In this document: positions 18,905 to 28,613 of the stretch, piece after piece
Layout of the letters: every line of letters begins with the position of its first letter
How positions within the stretch are numbered: position 1 is the stretch's first letter
From: Bdellovibrio sp.
Lineage (GTDB): Bacteria > Myxococcota > SpSt-1050
DNA length: 64,000 nt
NCBI GenBank assembly: GCA_020725805.1
Contig: DYEF01000074.1
Coordinates: forward strand, 1 to 64,000
Reading direction: 5' to 3'
Notes under the pieces: model-generated
Databases searched by the model: none
The model's input: the letters and a program-made list of their open reading frames with translations, nothing else
Told to the model about the DNA's origin: nothing
Translations under genes and position numbers: made by a program

Positions 18905-21538
18905 TCAGAAATTTACTGCCATAAATCCGTAGAATCTTCTCGGTATCGATGCACCGCCGATCACCTGCCCGAAGAGTTTTAGCCTCGGATATTCAATATG
19001 TCTTCCGCTCTGCAGTTTGGAAACAACATTCGGAGATGAAAATACAAAGCCATCATTTACGATATCGTCGGAGGTACCGAGCAGATTTTCAACACCAGCT
19101 CCGACCTTGACCTTGTTGAAGAAAAGATAACTCATATTCATATTCAGTATAAAATATGCGGGAACGTCGTTGGTACCGTAAGTCGGTTCCTTTGACATCT
19201 CCCTCAGTGATTTCTGAATGGTCAGTCCGGACAGATTCATCGTAATCGGCTCTGCTGCCATATTTGTAATGAAATTCTCCCTGTGGGTCTCGGAAACAAA
19301 ATGCCCATAGACATTATACCCGAACTTCTTTATCAGCAGATTCAGCCCCACATTTGCCTTGTGAACAGGATTTTCCTTATCAACAGTAGGTAGGTCTTCA
19401 TCGCTCGATATTCCGAGTTTGTCCTTAATCCTGTCCTTGTTCATTATATCAATCTTCTGAAAGGAATAGTTGGCAAAAAATCTCAAATAGCTTGTTATCT
19501 GGTAATCAAGCGAAAGTTCGAACCCGTAACTCTGCGCATCCACGAGATTGTAGAAATTAAATATTTTGTTGGCAATTTCAGGGTCATTGTTGTTGACATC
19601 CAGTGCCCTGATGAAATTCTGAACAGAACCGGAAAAGAGAATCAGTCCCTTCAGCTGCTCATAGAATATATCCAGATTGAGTCTCAGCTGTCTGAAGAAT
19701 TTCCCGCCATAACCCAAGTCCACCGTCACAATCTGCTCGGGGTCGAGCTCTCTGTTCCCGTAATAATCGATTCCCGTCTTTGAAACGGGCTGATTGACAG
19801 TTATATTCGAACCCCCAAGCGTTGCCTTCAGGTATTTTTCACCCTCGGGGACAATAACCGTCCGTATATCCGACTCAAAAAATGCAGGATTCCTGAACGC
19901 CGTACCTACCGCAAGCCTCAGATAGTGGTCCTCAACCGGCAGAAAGGTAAAGGAGGCACGCGGGGAAAAGTTGTATCTGTTCTTTTCGTCCTTAATTTCC
20001 TTGTTGTCATCATTTACATCCTGAATATCAAACCTGATACCGGCGTTGAGTATAACCTGCTTTACAGGTTTGTATTCATCCTGAATGAATGCACCGGCGA
20101 GGTGCTGATAAAATGTCTGATAACCGGGCTTAAGCTGTTCTGCATCAAAGGTAATCAGTCTGTAATTCCCGCCAATGAGCAGGTTGTTGTTCTGCGCAAG
20201 CCTGAAATTGTTCTGTGCCTCCAGATTGACTGTGTTCGAAACCCCGTGAACAACCGGCATATCGAATCCGAGACCACTCATATCCACTTCGGTCCCGTTC
20301 GGTATACCGGTCACGTTATTCAGCACAAGTGTTCTGGGGAACGGAAAATCCACATCCAGACCGGCATTCAGAAAATGATACCAGACTGTGGCACTGAAAT
20401 CACTGACAGAATAAGTAGAATGCAGATAGAGCTGATACGCATCGACCCCCACCGGACCTATCAGAGAGAAAATCTCCTCCGAATACGACTTGATAAAACC
20501 CGCACCCAGCCTCAGTGTACCTTTCGTGAGTTTATAATCCACTGTGCCGTCTCCGGAATAATTCTGTCCGTCCGTGTTGAATCTCTCGTCAAAGCTGTAT
20601 ATATTTCTGAAAGATGTCGAGACCCTGTAGGAATAGTTGTCGTTTGTATCTCCTGCCTGAAACGTTGAATAAACCCCGTTCTCCCCGCCTGAGACATAGT
20701 ATCTGCTCCCCTTTATATCCTCTCCGCTCTTCGTAAAGATACTTATCACTCCCGAAAAGGCATTTGCACCATACATAGTCGAGCCCGGACCTCTGATAAC
20801 CTCGATCCTCTTTATATCGTGCACACTTACCGGCAGAAACTCCCAGAATGTCATACCAAAGAGGTCCACATATACAGAACGGCCGTCTACCATAGTGAGA
20901 ATCTTGTTCGACCCCTCCCTGTTGAAACCCCTGATAGAAATCTCTGCATCACAGGGAGAGATACGCATCATATTGAGACCCGGTACAATTCTCAGTATAT
21001 CAGCAATGGACTCAGAACCGTAGTTCTCAATATCTTCCTGTGTTACAACAGATATCGCCGAGGGAGACTCGGAGAGTTTCTGCTCCCTTCTGGAGGCTGA
21101 TACCACGATATCCTCCTTCGAGAATATCTCCAGCGACTCCCATTTCTTCTGAACGACCTTCTCCCCTCCGGCCTTGCTCGCCGCACCTTCAATTACCGGC
21201 ACTGCCTGAGGATTACTCTCCGAACCGAAGATATCCTGACTCTGACCATTAGTATATGTAACCGAAATATAGTATTCGATTGCCGGAAAAGTTACCTGAT
21301 CCGACGGAATAATTGCCTCAAAGAGTTTACCCGTCTTGGTAGCAAATACAGACCTGTACGAGATTCCCCCTCTCTTCCTGTAAAAGACCTTCGAGTACTC
21401 AATATCCTTATATTCGTCGATTGTATAGCTTATCAGAAAATCTCTCTCGGGAGGGACCGAATTGGGAGGACTGTGATTGACGGCACCAAATGCAACCGCA
21501 CCATACAAAAGGATTACAGCAGATATTATTTGTTTCAT
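18905..21538 (-). CDS. TonB-dependent receptor with N-terminal extension
   Basis: Plug domain: DIVVSASRREQKLSESPSAISVVTQEDIENYGSESIADILRIVPGLNMMRI, IEVIRGPGSTMYGANAFSGVISI; C-terminal barrel ending in aromatic NF. Confidence 0.9.
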   Translation of the reverse strand: MKQIISAVILLYGAVAFGAVNHSPPNSVPPERDFLISYTIDEYKDIEYSKVFYRKRGGISYRSVFATKTGKLFEAIIPSDQVTFPAIEYYISVTYTNGQSQDIFGSESNPQAVPVIEGAASKAGGEKVVQKKWESLEIFSKEDIVVSASRREQKLSESPSAISVVTQEDIENYGSESIADILRIVPGLNMMRISPCDAEISIRGFNREGSNKILTMVDGRSVYVDLFGMTFWEFLPVSVHDIKRIEVIRGPGSTMYGANAFSGVISIFTKSGEDIKGSRYYVSGGENGVYSTFQAGDTNDNYSYRVSTSFRNIYSFDERFNTDGQNYSGDGTVDYKLTKGTLRLGAGFIKSYSEEIFSLIGPVGVDAYQLYLHSTYSVSDFSATVWYHFLNAGLDVDFPFPRTLVLNNVTGIPNGTEVDMSGLGFDMPVVHGVSNTVNLEAQNNFRLAQNNNLLIGGNYRLITFDAEQLKPGYQTFYQHLAGAFIQDEYKPVKQVILNAGIRFDIQDVNDDNKEIKDEKNRYNFSPRASFTFLPVEDHYLRLAVGTAFRNPAFFESDIRTVIVPEGEKYLKATLGGSNITVNQPVSKTGIDYYGNRELDPEQIVTVDLGYGGKFFRQLRLNLDIFYEQLKGLILFSGSVQNFIRALDVNNNDPEIANKIFNFYNLVDAQSYGFELSLDYQITSYLRFFANYSFQKIDIMNKDRIKDKLGISSDEDLPTVDKENPVHKANVGLNLLIKKFGYNVYGHFVSETHRENFITNMAAEPITMNLSGLTIQKSLREMSKEPTYGTNDVPAYFILNMNMSYLFFNKVKVGAGVENLLGTSDDIVNDGFVFSSPNVVSKLQSGRHIEYPRLKLFGQVIGGASIPRRFYGFMAVNF

Positions 21539-21774
21539 TGACTACTCTCCTTAAACTTTCCGGTCAAAGGGCAAAATCAGCGCCCTGATAACTTTGTTAA
21601 GGATAATTATAGGATAATAAGGGAATTTTCAAATAAAATCCACAAAGCAGAACCTGTAATTCCAAAAATCCGCTGTATTATACACCTGAGAGGGATTGCC
21701 GGCTCCGGAGCTGTTCTGCCTGTCTCTCATACCTTAATCAGAGTGGAAAAGAGCTCTTCCTGACTATCTGCCGA

Positions 21775-22653
21775 CTACTCTGTGAGTTTCAGGAATTCCT
21801 CAGGTACTTCCGTCCTCACATCGAATTCTCCCGGAAGCACAAGTCTGTATGCGTGCAGCATCATCCTTCCCTTAAAACTCTTGTCCCTGTTGTAAAGTTT
21901 ATCACCTAATATCGGAAAACCAAACCATGAGAGATGCGACCTTATCTGATGCATCTTACCACCGAGCAGCTCAATATCCAGAAGCGTATATTTCTTGTTT
22001 GCCCTGACAGGCTCGAAGAACGTTACATACTCAGGGTCCTCTGATGTCGAATCAATGAATACCTTGTAGGAGCCCTTAAACGGACTTATGATCTTTGCAG
22101 AAATCGCACCGCCCTTTTTGACAACCCCGCTGACTACCGCGTAGTAATGCTTCTTTACCTTCCCCGCCTTAAAGATATTCTTCAGCCTCTTGAACGACTT
22201 CTGGTTCAGGGCACAGAGCAGCAGTCCCGATGTATCATTATCCAGACGGTGGAGAAGACCTCCTTCATATCTCTTGGCATACAGTTCTCCGGCAGACGGA
22301 AATCTGCTGACGATGCCGTTTAACAGTGTGCCTTTCTCGAACGGGACAAGCGGATGAGTCTTGAGCCCTTCGGGCTTCAGTACGACTATATAGTCATTGT
22401 TCTGAAGAAGAATTTCGAAACTCACGGAGTTGTCGGGAAGCACGGAGAGCAGTTCATCCTCACTGAAGTAAAACTCGACTATATCATCGCTCTTTAAGGG
22501 ATAACCCTTCTTCACCATAAACCCGTTAATCTTCACCAGACCGTTCTCTATGAGATATTCCGAGAGCGACCTCGAACGTTCGGAGAGGTGTTCGGCGACA
22601 AAGACATCCAGCCTCGAACCCGAAAACCTTGAATCAACCTTTATCTTTTTCAT
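21775..22653 (-). CDS. RluA family RNA pseudouridine synthase
   Basis: S4-like N-terminus (RLDVFVAEHL), catalytic GLLHRLDNDTSGLLLCA. Confidence 0.92.
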   Translation of the reverse strand: MKKIKVDSRFSGSRLDVFVAEHLSERSRSLSEYLIENGLVKINGFMVKKGYPLKSDDIVEFYFSEDELLSVLPDNSVSFEILLQNNDYIVVLKPEGLKTHPLVPFEKGTLLNGIVSRFPSAGELYAKRYEGGLLHRLDNDTSGLLLCALNQKSFKRLKNIFKAGKVKKHYYAVVSGVVKKGGAISAKIISPFKGSYKVFIDSTSEDPEYVTFFEPVRANKKYTLLDIELLGGKMHQIRSHLSWFGFPILGDKLYNRDKSFKGRMMLHAYRLVLPGEFDVRTEVPEEFLKLTE

Positions 22654-23809
22654 TTCTCACACTCATAAGTAAAAATGACGAAACCACGGCAAGCAAGGCG
22701 CCGAATCCGAGGGCATACAGCGAGCCGAATCTCTCCCACAGAAGTCCGCAGATAACTGAAGAAGGCAGGGCAAGAATCCCGACAATAAAATTGTACATTC
22801 CATAAGCAGTACCTCTTACCTCCTCACTCACAAGATCGGCGACAAACGCCTTTTCTACTCCCTCGGTCAAGGCATAGTAGAAGCCATAAATGCAAAACAG
22901 AGTCCATATATGCCACATTTTTGTGCTATATGCAAATCCAATATACACAGCCGCATAAATTATCCAGCCGGTAATAATTACCTTCTTCCGGCTGATTCTA
23001 TCCGAGACAATTCCGGCAGGAACCGAAAAGAGGGTCCTTACAAGACTCAGAAGCATCCAGAGAAGCGGAACGAATTTGTCAGCAATCCCGCACTCCTTTG
23101 CCTTGAGCAGGAGAAAGGCATCAGAGGAATTGCCGAGGGTAAATAGTCCCACCGTAAAAAGATACTTTCTGAAGTCCTTTTTGAATGGTTTAAGCGAGAG
23201 AGATACCTTTTTGGATTCCGTTTTTATATCGGCAGGTGTACTCTTTACGCCCAGTATCAGAGAAATCAGGGCAAAGATTCCCGGAATGAACACGAGGAGA
23301 AATATAGTCCTTATATCCAGACCCGCAACACTCATAAGCAAGAAGCCTGCAAAAGCCCCCAGCAGTGCACCCAGATTGTCCATCGAGCGGTGAAATCCGA
23401 ATGCCTTTCCCCTGCTCCCCTCATCGGTCACCGAGGCCAGTATCGCATCTCTCGGAGAAGTCCTCACCCCTTTCCCGATTCTGTCCGCAAACCTAAGTAA
23501 CAGAACAACAACGGGAGACGGAGCAAGTCCGATGAGAGGTCTTGCAATATTCGACACAAAATAACCCGAGAATGTCAGAACCTTCTTCTTCCCTGTCTTA
23601 TCCGAAAGATAACCCGAGAAAAGTTTCAGAAGACTCGATGTAGTCTCTGCAATCCCTTCGATAAGACCGACAAATGCAAAAGAGGCACCAAGAGTGCCGG
23701 TCAGAAACAACGGGAGAAGCGGATAGATTATTTCCGATGAAAAGTCGTTAAAGAGAGAGGTAACCCCCAGAAAAATTACTGCCGGATGCAGTCTGAGTAA
23801 TGCTTTCAT
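22634..23809 (-). CDS. MFS transporter
   Basis: 12-TM pattern; FADRIGKGVRTSPRDAILA and GLIEGIAETTSSLLKLFSGYLSDKTGKKK motifs. Confidence 0.88.
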   Translation of the reverse strand: MKALLRLHPAVIFLGVTSLFNDFSSEIIYPLLPLFLTGTLGASFAFVGLIEGIAETTSSLLKLFSGYLSDKTGKKKVLTFSGYFVSNIARPLIGLAPSPVVVLLLRFADRIGKGVRTSPRDAILASVTDEGSRGKAFGFHRSMDNLGALLGAFAGFLLMSVAGLDIRTIFLLVFIPGIFALISLILGVKSTPADIKTESKKVSLSLKPFKKDFRKYLFTVGLFTLGNSSDAFLLLKAKECGIADKFVPLLWMLLSLVRTLFSVPAGIVSDRISRKKVIITGWIIYAAVYIGFAYSTKMWHIWTLFCIYGFYYALTEGVEKAFVADLVSEEVRGTAYGMYNFIVGILALPSSVICGLLWERFGSLYALGFGALLAVVSSFLLMSVRNEKDKG

Positions 23810-24822
23810 TGGGTACTTCTTTCTGTTCTGTTTCTCCCGTTCTGTTTGGCCATATAGAGCGCCCTGTCGGTATCCCTTATAAACTCCTCGGGTGTGAGAC
23901 CGAATCTGTACTGGGATACCCCAAGCGAGATGGTAATCTTAAGGTTCTTCTCCTCGAAAAGGAATTCTGTTTTTTCGATCTCCTGCCTTATCCTCTCGGC
24001 AATGGCAAAAGCATCATCGATTGCAGATTCGGGGGAAAGTATCAGAAACTCCTCGCCCCCGTACCTCACCAGCATATCCACCGACCTGATACTCTGCCTC
24101 ACCACTGTTGCGAGGTTCTTCAGAATATAGTCGCCGGCATTATGCCCGTATGTATCGTTGAACTTCTTGAAGTAATCCACATCGAAGAGAATCAGTGAAA
24201 GCGGCGTCTTGTATCTCGTAAAACGTGATATCTCCTCGGGAAGTTTGTTGTAGAGAAACTGCCTGTTATAGACCTTTGTCAGAGGGTCTGTAATCGAAAG
24301 TCTGTAAAGGCGGGCATTCTCTATATCCAGCACAATGGAATTCCCCAGAAGCGTAAGTATCGTTTCGTCCTGAATATCGAAGGCATCCTTCTGGCTATGA
24401 GTCGCGGTGAGCACCCCGATAATGTTGTTATGAACCTTAAGCGGTACCGCGAGCAGAGATGATATGACATTTACCTGATGCTCGGAAACCTTGAACCTTT
24501 CATCACAAGAGACGTCCGCAATCCTTGCGGAGATTCCGTTTCTCACCACCCAGCCCGCTACTCCCTCTCCCACCCGAAATATAATATTCTTCTCCTCCTC
24601 AGGAGTGAGTCCGAACGAGGCCTTCGAAAGGAGTTCAGTACCACTCTCATCCAGCAGCATAACGGAAGCCGTCTCGGCGTTCATCAGCGAGACAATCTCC
24701 CTCGACACGAACCTGAGAACATATTCAAGGTCTTTACCCGAATTAATGACCCGCGTAATTTCATACAAAGAGGCAACCGTTTTCTGATACTTGTCCTGAT
24801 TATTCTCGTTTCTCATTGTCAT
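23806..24822 (-). CDS. GAF-GGDEF diguanylate cyclase
   Basis: GAF domain then DPLTKVYNRQFL, YGGEEFLIL (GGEEF) signature. Confidence 0.93.
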   Translation of the reverse strand: MTMRNENNQDKYQKTVASLYEITRVINSGKDLEYVLRFVSREIVSLMNAETASVMLLDESGTELLSKASFGLTPEEEKNIIFRVGEGVAGWVVRNGISARIADVSCDERFKVSEHQVNVISSLLAVPLKVHNNIIGVLTATHSQKDAFDIQDETILTLLGNSIVLDIENARLYRLSITDPLTKVYNRQFLYNKLPEEISRFTRYKTPLSLILFDVDYFKKFNDTYGHNAGDYILKNLATVVRQSIRSVDMLVRYGGEEFLILSPESAIDDAFAIAERIRQEIEKTEFLFEEKNLKITISLGVSQYRFGLTPEEFIRDTDRALYMAKQNGRNRTERSTQ

Positions 24823-25874
24823 TTTACCTGTATCTTATCTTTGAATGTCTCTGTACCCTTGTCCCCCGAACTTATAATAATGATAGAAGTAATTATGGCT
24901 GCAGCCACAGTTCCGCCGGCGGCATAGAGCCACCATCCGTTTCCCTTATCCTCCTTCTTCCCTGCCTCCTCTGCCTTTATAATCTCGACCTTGATATTCC
25001 TTCCCAGAGCCTCTTCCTTCGATAATACCTTCCCTTCTCCGGTTATAAGACCGCTTCCGCTCTCCCTGCAAAATACCATCTCTTTGCCTGCATTAAGGTT
25101 CTTTGCTTTGACAAAACCGTCCTCGCTCAGAACCATATACACTCTGTTCTTACTGTAATTTCCCAGAAAGACCGGCGATGTCAGTTCATCCTCGAAATTT
25201 TTTATCAGTACCCTGTAATAATTGCTGTCATTTTCAATAATCAGAATATGCTTTCCCCTGACAATTGTATCAGGCACAGAAGTATATCCGTCAAAGAGGA
25301 TATTTATGCCCGGAGGAAAGGCTTTCTGCAAGAGAGCGGCCACCTCCTTACCCGCGGCGGATGTCCCTTTTACCGCTTCAAGATTAGCCGATAAAAAATT
25401 CCTCAGAGCGGGGTGAACCTTCTTGCTGTCAGACTTAAAAGGGCCGTATAGGTATATGTATTCCTTCAGCAATTCCTTTGCCCTTGATTCTTCTTTTTTT
25501 GAAAGGTGGATGAGCAACTTGTGCGAAATGACCTGTCCGAAAATATTGTAAATATCCTCGGGACTGCCCCCGAAGACAACCGCATCTGACAAATCAGTGA
25601 TAATATTTTCGAGAATCCTGTCTGAATCATGGATTTCGAGTCTGAAGAACTTCTCCTGAGCCTCTGCAAGAGAGGTATACAGCTTTTTGTATTCCAGAAT
25701 TTTTACACCCTCCTTCTTTGATGCCGTCTCGGAAAAGACCTTCAGTTCCTTCGAAAGTCCGATACAGGAATCGATTCTCCCTGTACTGTCCGTAATAATT
25801 ATATTCTGGGCATACAGAAATCCGGCAAAATTAACAAACAGTGAAAAGACCGGAAAAACCAATCTGTATTTCAT
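24819..25874 (-). CDS. Secreted protein with C-terminal TM, unknown function
   Basis: Signal peptide, C-terminal GWWLYAAGGTVAAAIITSIIIISSG; ATGA overlap with the GGDEF gene. Confidence 0.6.
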   Translation of the reverse strand: MKYRLVFPVFSLFVNFAGFLYAQNIIITDSTGRIDSCIGLSKELKVFSETASKKEGVKILEYKKLYTSLAEAQEKFFRLEIHDSDRILENIITDLSDAVVFGGSPEDIYNIFGQVISHKLLIHLSKKEESRAKELLKEYIYLYGPFKSDSKKVHPALRNFLSANLEAVKGTSAAGKEVAALLQKAFPPGINILFDGYTSVPDTIVRGKHILIIENDSNYYRVLIKNFEDELTSPVFLGNYSKNRVYMVLSEDGFVKAKNLNAGKEMVFCRESGSGLITGEGKVLSKEEALGRNIKVEIIKAEEAGKKEDKGNGWWLYAAGGTVAAAIITSIIIISSGDKGTETFKDKIQVK

Positions 25875-25886
25875 ATTATTACCCGC

Positions 25887-26567
25887 TTAACCGGAGCGTA
25901 GATTTACACATAAATAATCAAAAATCAATACAGAAAATCCCTTAACCCCTATATAGTCACCCTTTACTTTGGAAAGAGGTATAACCTTACGGCCCTCGAT
26001 ATTCTCACCGCCGCATATATTGAGAACTATCTGAAAGTGGTCTCTCTTATCCTTTGACGTGTGTCTTCCGAAAATAAAGGAATCACATGTAAGATAGTTG
26101 TATTCATCTGCCTTCAGAACAGAGACCTCTTCATTTAAATAGTCAGAAAAGAATCCTGTCAAAAGAGGCAAGACACCTCCGTCTTTTAAAATATCGGCAA
26201 GAAACGAGATATTACCCTGAGAATTTTTGCAAAAGAAATCTATCTCGCTGTAGGTGTAGTATATGCCTCTCCGGTCAACAGATGGCCGGATACTTCTCAG
26301 GTCGATACAGGACCTGATGTACTCAAACAGGATATTCATATCTTTCAGCCTGTCTTTTATTCTTATGAGTTCATTCTCGTTCTCCCTCATATATCTGTAT
26401 CCGCGGTGAGATACCTCGATGTCAATTCCGTTCTTCCTTGAAATCTCAATATGATACGACACATTCTGAGGTGAGCAGTGTGCAATCCTTCCCAGTTCCT
26501 CTCCGCTTACAAAACCATTTATGCTCATCAGATATTCCAGAATTGAATCACGTTTTCCTGATTTCAT
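25887..26567 (-). CDS. HTH transcriptional regulator (BirA/HTH_11-like N-terminus) with unknown effector domain
   Basis: RDSILEYLMSINGFVSGEELGRIAHCSPQNVSYHIEISRKNGIDIEVSHRGYRY is winged-HTH-like. Start inferred; ORF is open to 26651. Confidence 0.6.
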   Translation of the reverse strand: MKSGKRDSILEYLMSINGFVSGEELGRIAHCSPQNVSYHIEISRKNGIDIEVSHRGYRYMRENENELIRIKDRLKDMNILFEYIRSCIDLRSIRPSVDRRGIYYTYSEIDFFCKNSQGNISFLADILKDGGVLPLLTGFFSDYLNEEVSVLKADEYNYLTCDSFIFGRHTSKDKRDHFQIVLNICGGENIEGRKVIPLSKVKGDYIGVKGFSVLIFDYLCVNLRSG

Positions 26568-26806
26568 AGGACAAATATAGTTTCTTTTAGTCTTAAATGC
26601 AAGTTTATATGTAAAACTCTGTTCAAACCGTCCGAACCGTTCAGACACCACCTCAATTGTTGCATTTTCGGGAGCCCGGAAAATTTTATTTTAACAGCAT
26701 AAACGGATAGCAAGAGTATCTTTCAGAGACCTGTTTTGAAACAGCCATATCAAATATTTTACCTTGCTTTTTTATAAGCGTTGGGATATCATCCTTTGAG
26801 CAAATT

Positions 26807-28096
26807 TTGAGGAGAGAGGTCTGTATGCGTCTTTCAGGGATTTTAATAGGTTTTCTAATCTTAACTATATTTACTGCAGTCTCATCCGGAGAAGAGATTC
26901 CTCTTAAGCTGAACCAGAAAGAGGTCGACATCTCTGGAAAGACCGAAAAGTTTTATTCGCTCTTCCCCGACCCACCTGCAGAAGTCAAGGTACAGGGACC
27001 CGCAAAACTAAAAATCACGGTGCGCAAGATCATCGACAAAAAGAACCCTCTGACAAAGTTGCCGGTTACATTTTCGGTCAACCTTGGTGAAAAAAAGATA
27101 AAAGAGCTACTTCTCAACGACAGAGAAGGAACTGCAGTAATAAAGGATGCCACTATGTTCAATGCCGGCTCAGACAACAGCTTTGAGCTGGATATTCCTC
27201 AGGGCGAACAGATAATCAGGTTGTCAGTGACAAAATCCGCCATCAAAGGTCTTCTCATAAGGGTAGAAAAAGCAGGGGAAGAAAAACCAACGGTTGCAAC
27301 AACACCAGTACCCGAAAAGCAGACAAAGAAAGAAGCAGAATTTGTCCCGCCGATAATACCACCACTTGCACCGCTTGTTCCGGCAGCCGAAAAAAAACCG
27401 GTTGAAGAGCCCAAATCGCCTCCCCCGCAACCGGCCGAAAAGAAGCCGGAAGAGAAAAAAACGGAAGTCTCAGCAAAAGAAGCACCCCCGCCGGCGCCTC
27501 CGCAGACTACTACCAGACACGAAGAAACACCTAAGGTTACGGAAGGAGCCTCACATAAAAAGAAGGGATTCGGAGATATTGTTCTCCTCTCCGTCAAGGG
27601 AGGGACGATTCTGCCACTTGAATACGGCAATCCCGGAGGATTCGGTGAATTCAGTACATCTTTCGGAATTTACAGAGGGGTTATGGCAGGTATTTCGGTT
27701 GCGTCCTACAATATAAACAGGGACTATATAATCAACGACCCCAATACAGGGAACGCCATTCTCAAATATCACCTGCACGCGGTGCCACTCTCCGTCTTTT
27801 TTGGATACAAATATCAGATGCAGAACATACTGACAAAATTCGAACTCGGCTCGGGTGTAAATATGGTCGATATCGATATCAGACGCAAAAATACTGCAGA
27901 AAAGACAGACACAATCAATTCATTTCAGTTCAATACGGCCGCAGAACTCGGCTATATTACAAAATACGGCTCCTTCGGAATGGGTATCAGATACCTTTAC
28001 TCGATATCCGATAATGCAGATAAAGATAACGGATTTGCGAGTAATATTAACAGCGGCGGTCTTATTATCACCACCTGCTATAATTACGGATTTTAA
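26807..28096 (+). CDS. Outer-membrane beta-barrel protein with Pro/Lys/Glu-rich linker
   Basis: Signal peptide, periplasmic domain, [38 protein letters not shown] linker, C-terminal barrel strands ending YNYGF. ATG at 26824 is the likelier start. Confidence 0.7.
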   Translation: MRREVCMRLSGILIGFLILTIFTAVSSGEEIPLKLNQKEVDISGKTEKFYSLFPDPPAEVKVQGPAKLKITVRKIIDKKNPLTKLPVTFSVNLGEKKIKELLLNDREGTAVIKDATMFNAGSDNSFELDIPQGEQIIRLSVTKSAIKGLLIRVEKAGEEKPTVATTPVPEKQTKKEAEFVPPIIPPLAPLVPAAEKKPVEEPKSPPPQPAEKKPEEKKTEVSAKEAPPPAPPQTTTRHEETPKVTEGASHKKKGFGDIVLLSVKGGTILPLEYGNPGGFGEFSTSFGIYRGVMAGISVASYNINRDYIINDPNTGNAILKYHLHAVPLSVFFGYKYQMQNILTKFELGSGVNMVDIDIRRKNTAEKTDTINSFQFNTAAELGYITKYGSFGMGIRYLYSISDNADKDNGFASNINSGGLIITTCYNYGF

Positions 28097-28107
28097 CGGA
28101 GGAAAAA

Positions 28108-28542
28108 ATGGGTAGTGTAAACAAAGTTATACTTGTCGGAAACCTCGGAAGAGATCCCGAGCTTCGCTACACACAGGACAGAAAACCTGTAGTCAATTTC
28201 TCACTGGCGACACAGGAGGTCTGGACAGGCAAAGACGGTCAGAGATCCGAAAAGACCGAATGGCATTCTATCGTGGTCTGGGGGAAACTTGCTGAAATCT
28301 GCAAGGACTACCTGACTACCGGTAGACAGATTTACGTAGAGGGGAGACTTACAACCCGCTCATATACAGACAAGAGCGGTCAGAAGAGATACAAGACAGA
28401 GATTGTGGCATCTCAGGTAGTATTTTTAGGCTCATCCCAGCAGGGAGGAGAACTCCCCAAAAACATTCCTCAGCCGGAAGACAAAGAACCTGCAGAAGAA
28501 GATATCAATGTACCGGTAGAGGAAGAGGACATCCCTTTCTGA
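28108..28542 (+). CDS. ssb: Single-stranded DNA-binding protein
   Basis: [37 protein letters not shown]; acidic tail ending EEDIPF. Confidence 0.96.
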   Translation: MGSVNKVILVGNLGRDPELRYTQDRKPVVNFSLATQEVWTGKDGQRSEKTEWHSIVVWGKLAEICKDYLTTGRQIYVEGRLTTRSYTDKSGQKRYKTEIVASQVVFLGSSQQGGELPKNIPQPEDKEPAEEDINVPVEEEDIPF

Positions 28543-28613
28543 TGATTGAAAACATACTGTACAGAACCATAAATTCCTTATATACCGATTATCCTTATTA
28601 AAGGAAGTCTCTG

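Noticed and set aside
19925-20668. 247-aa plus-strand ORF within the TonB receptor gene
   Set aside because: Antisense shadow ORF without conserved motifs.
27199-27630. Minus-strand ORFs opposite the Pro/Lys/Glu-rich linker of the barrel protein
   Set aside because: Low-complexity mirror of a Pro-rich coding repeat; Gly/Phe/Ser-rich translation with no homology features.
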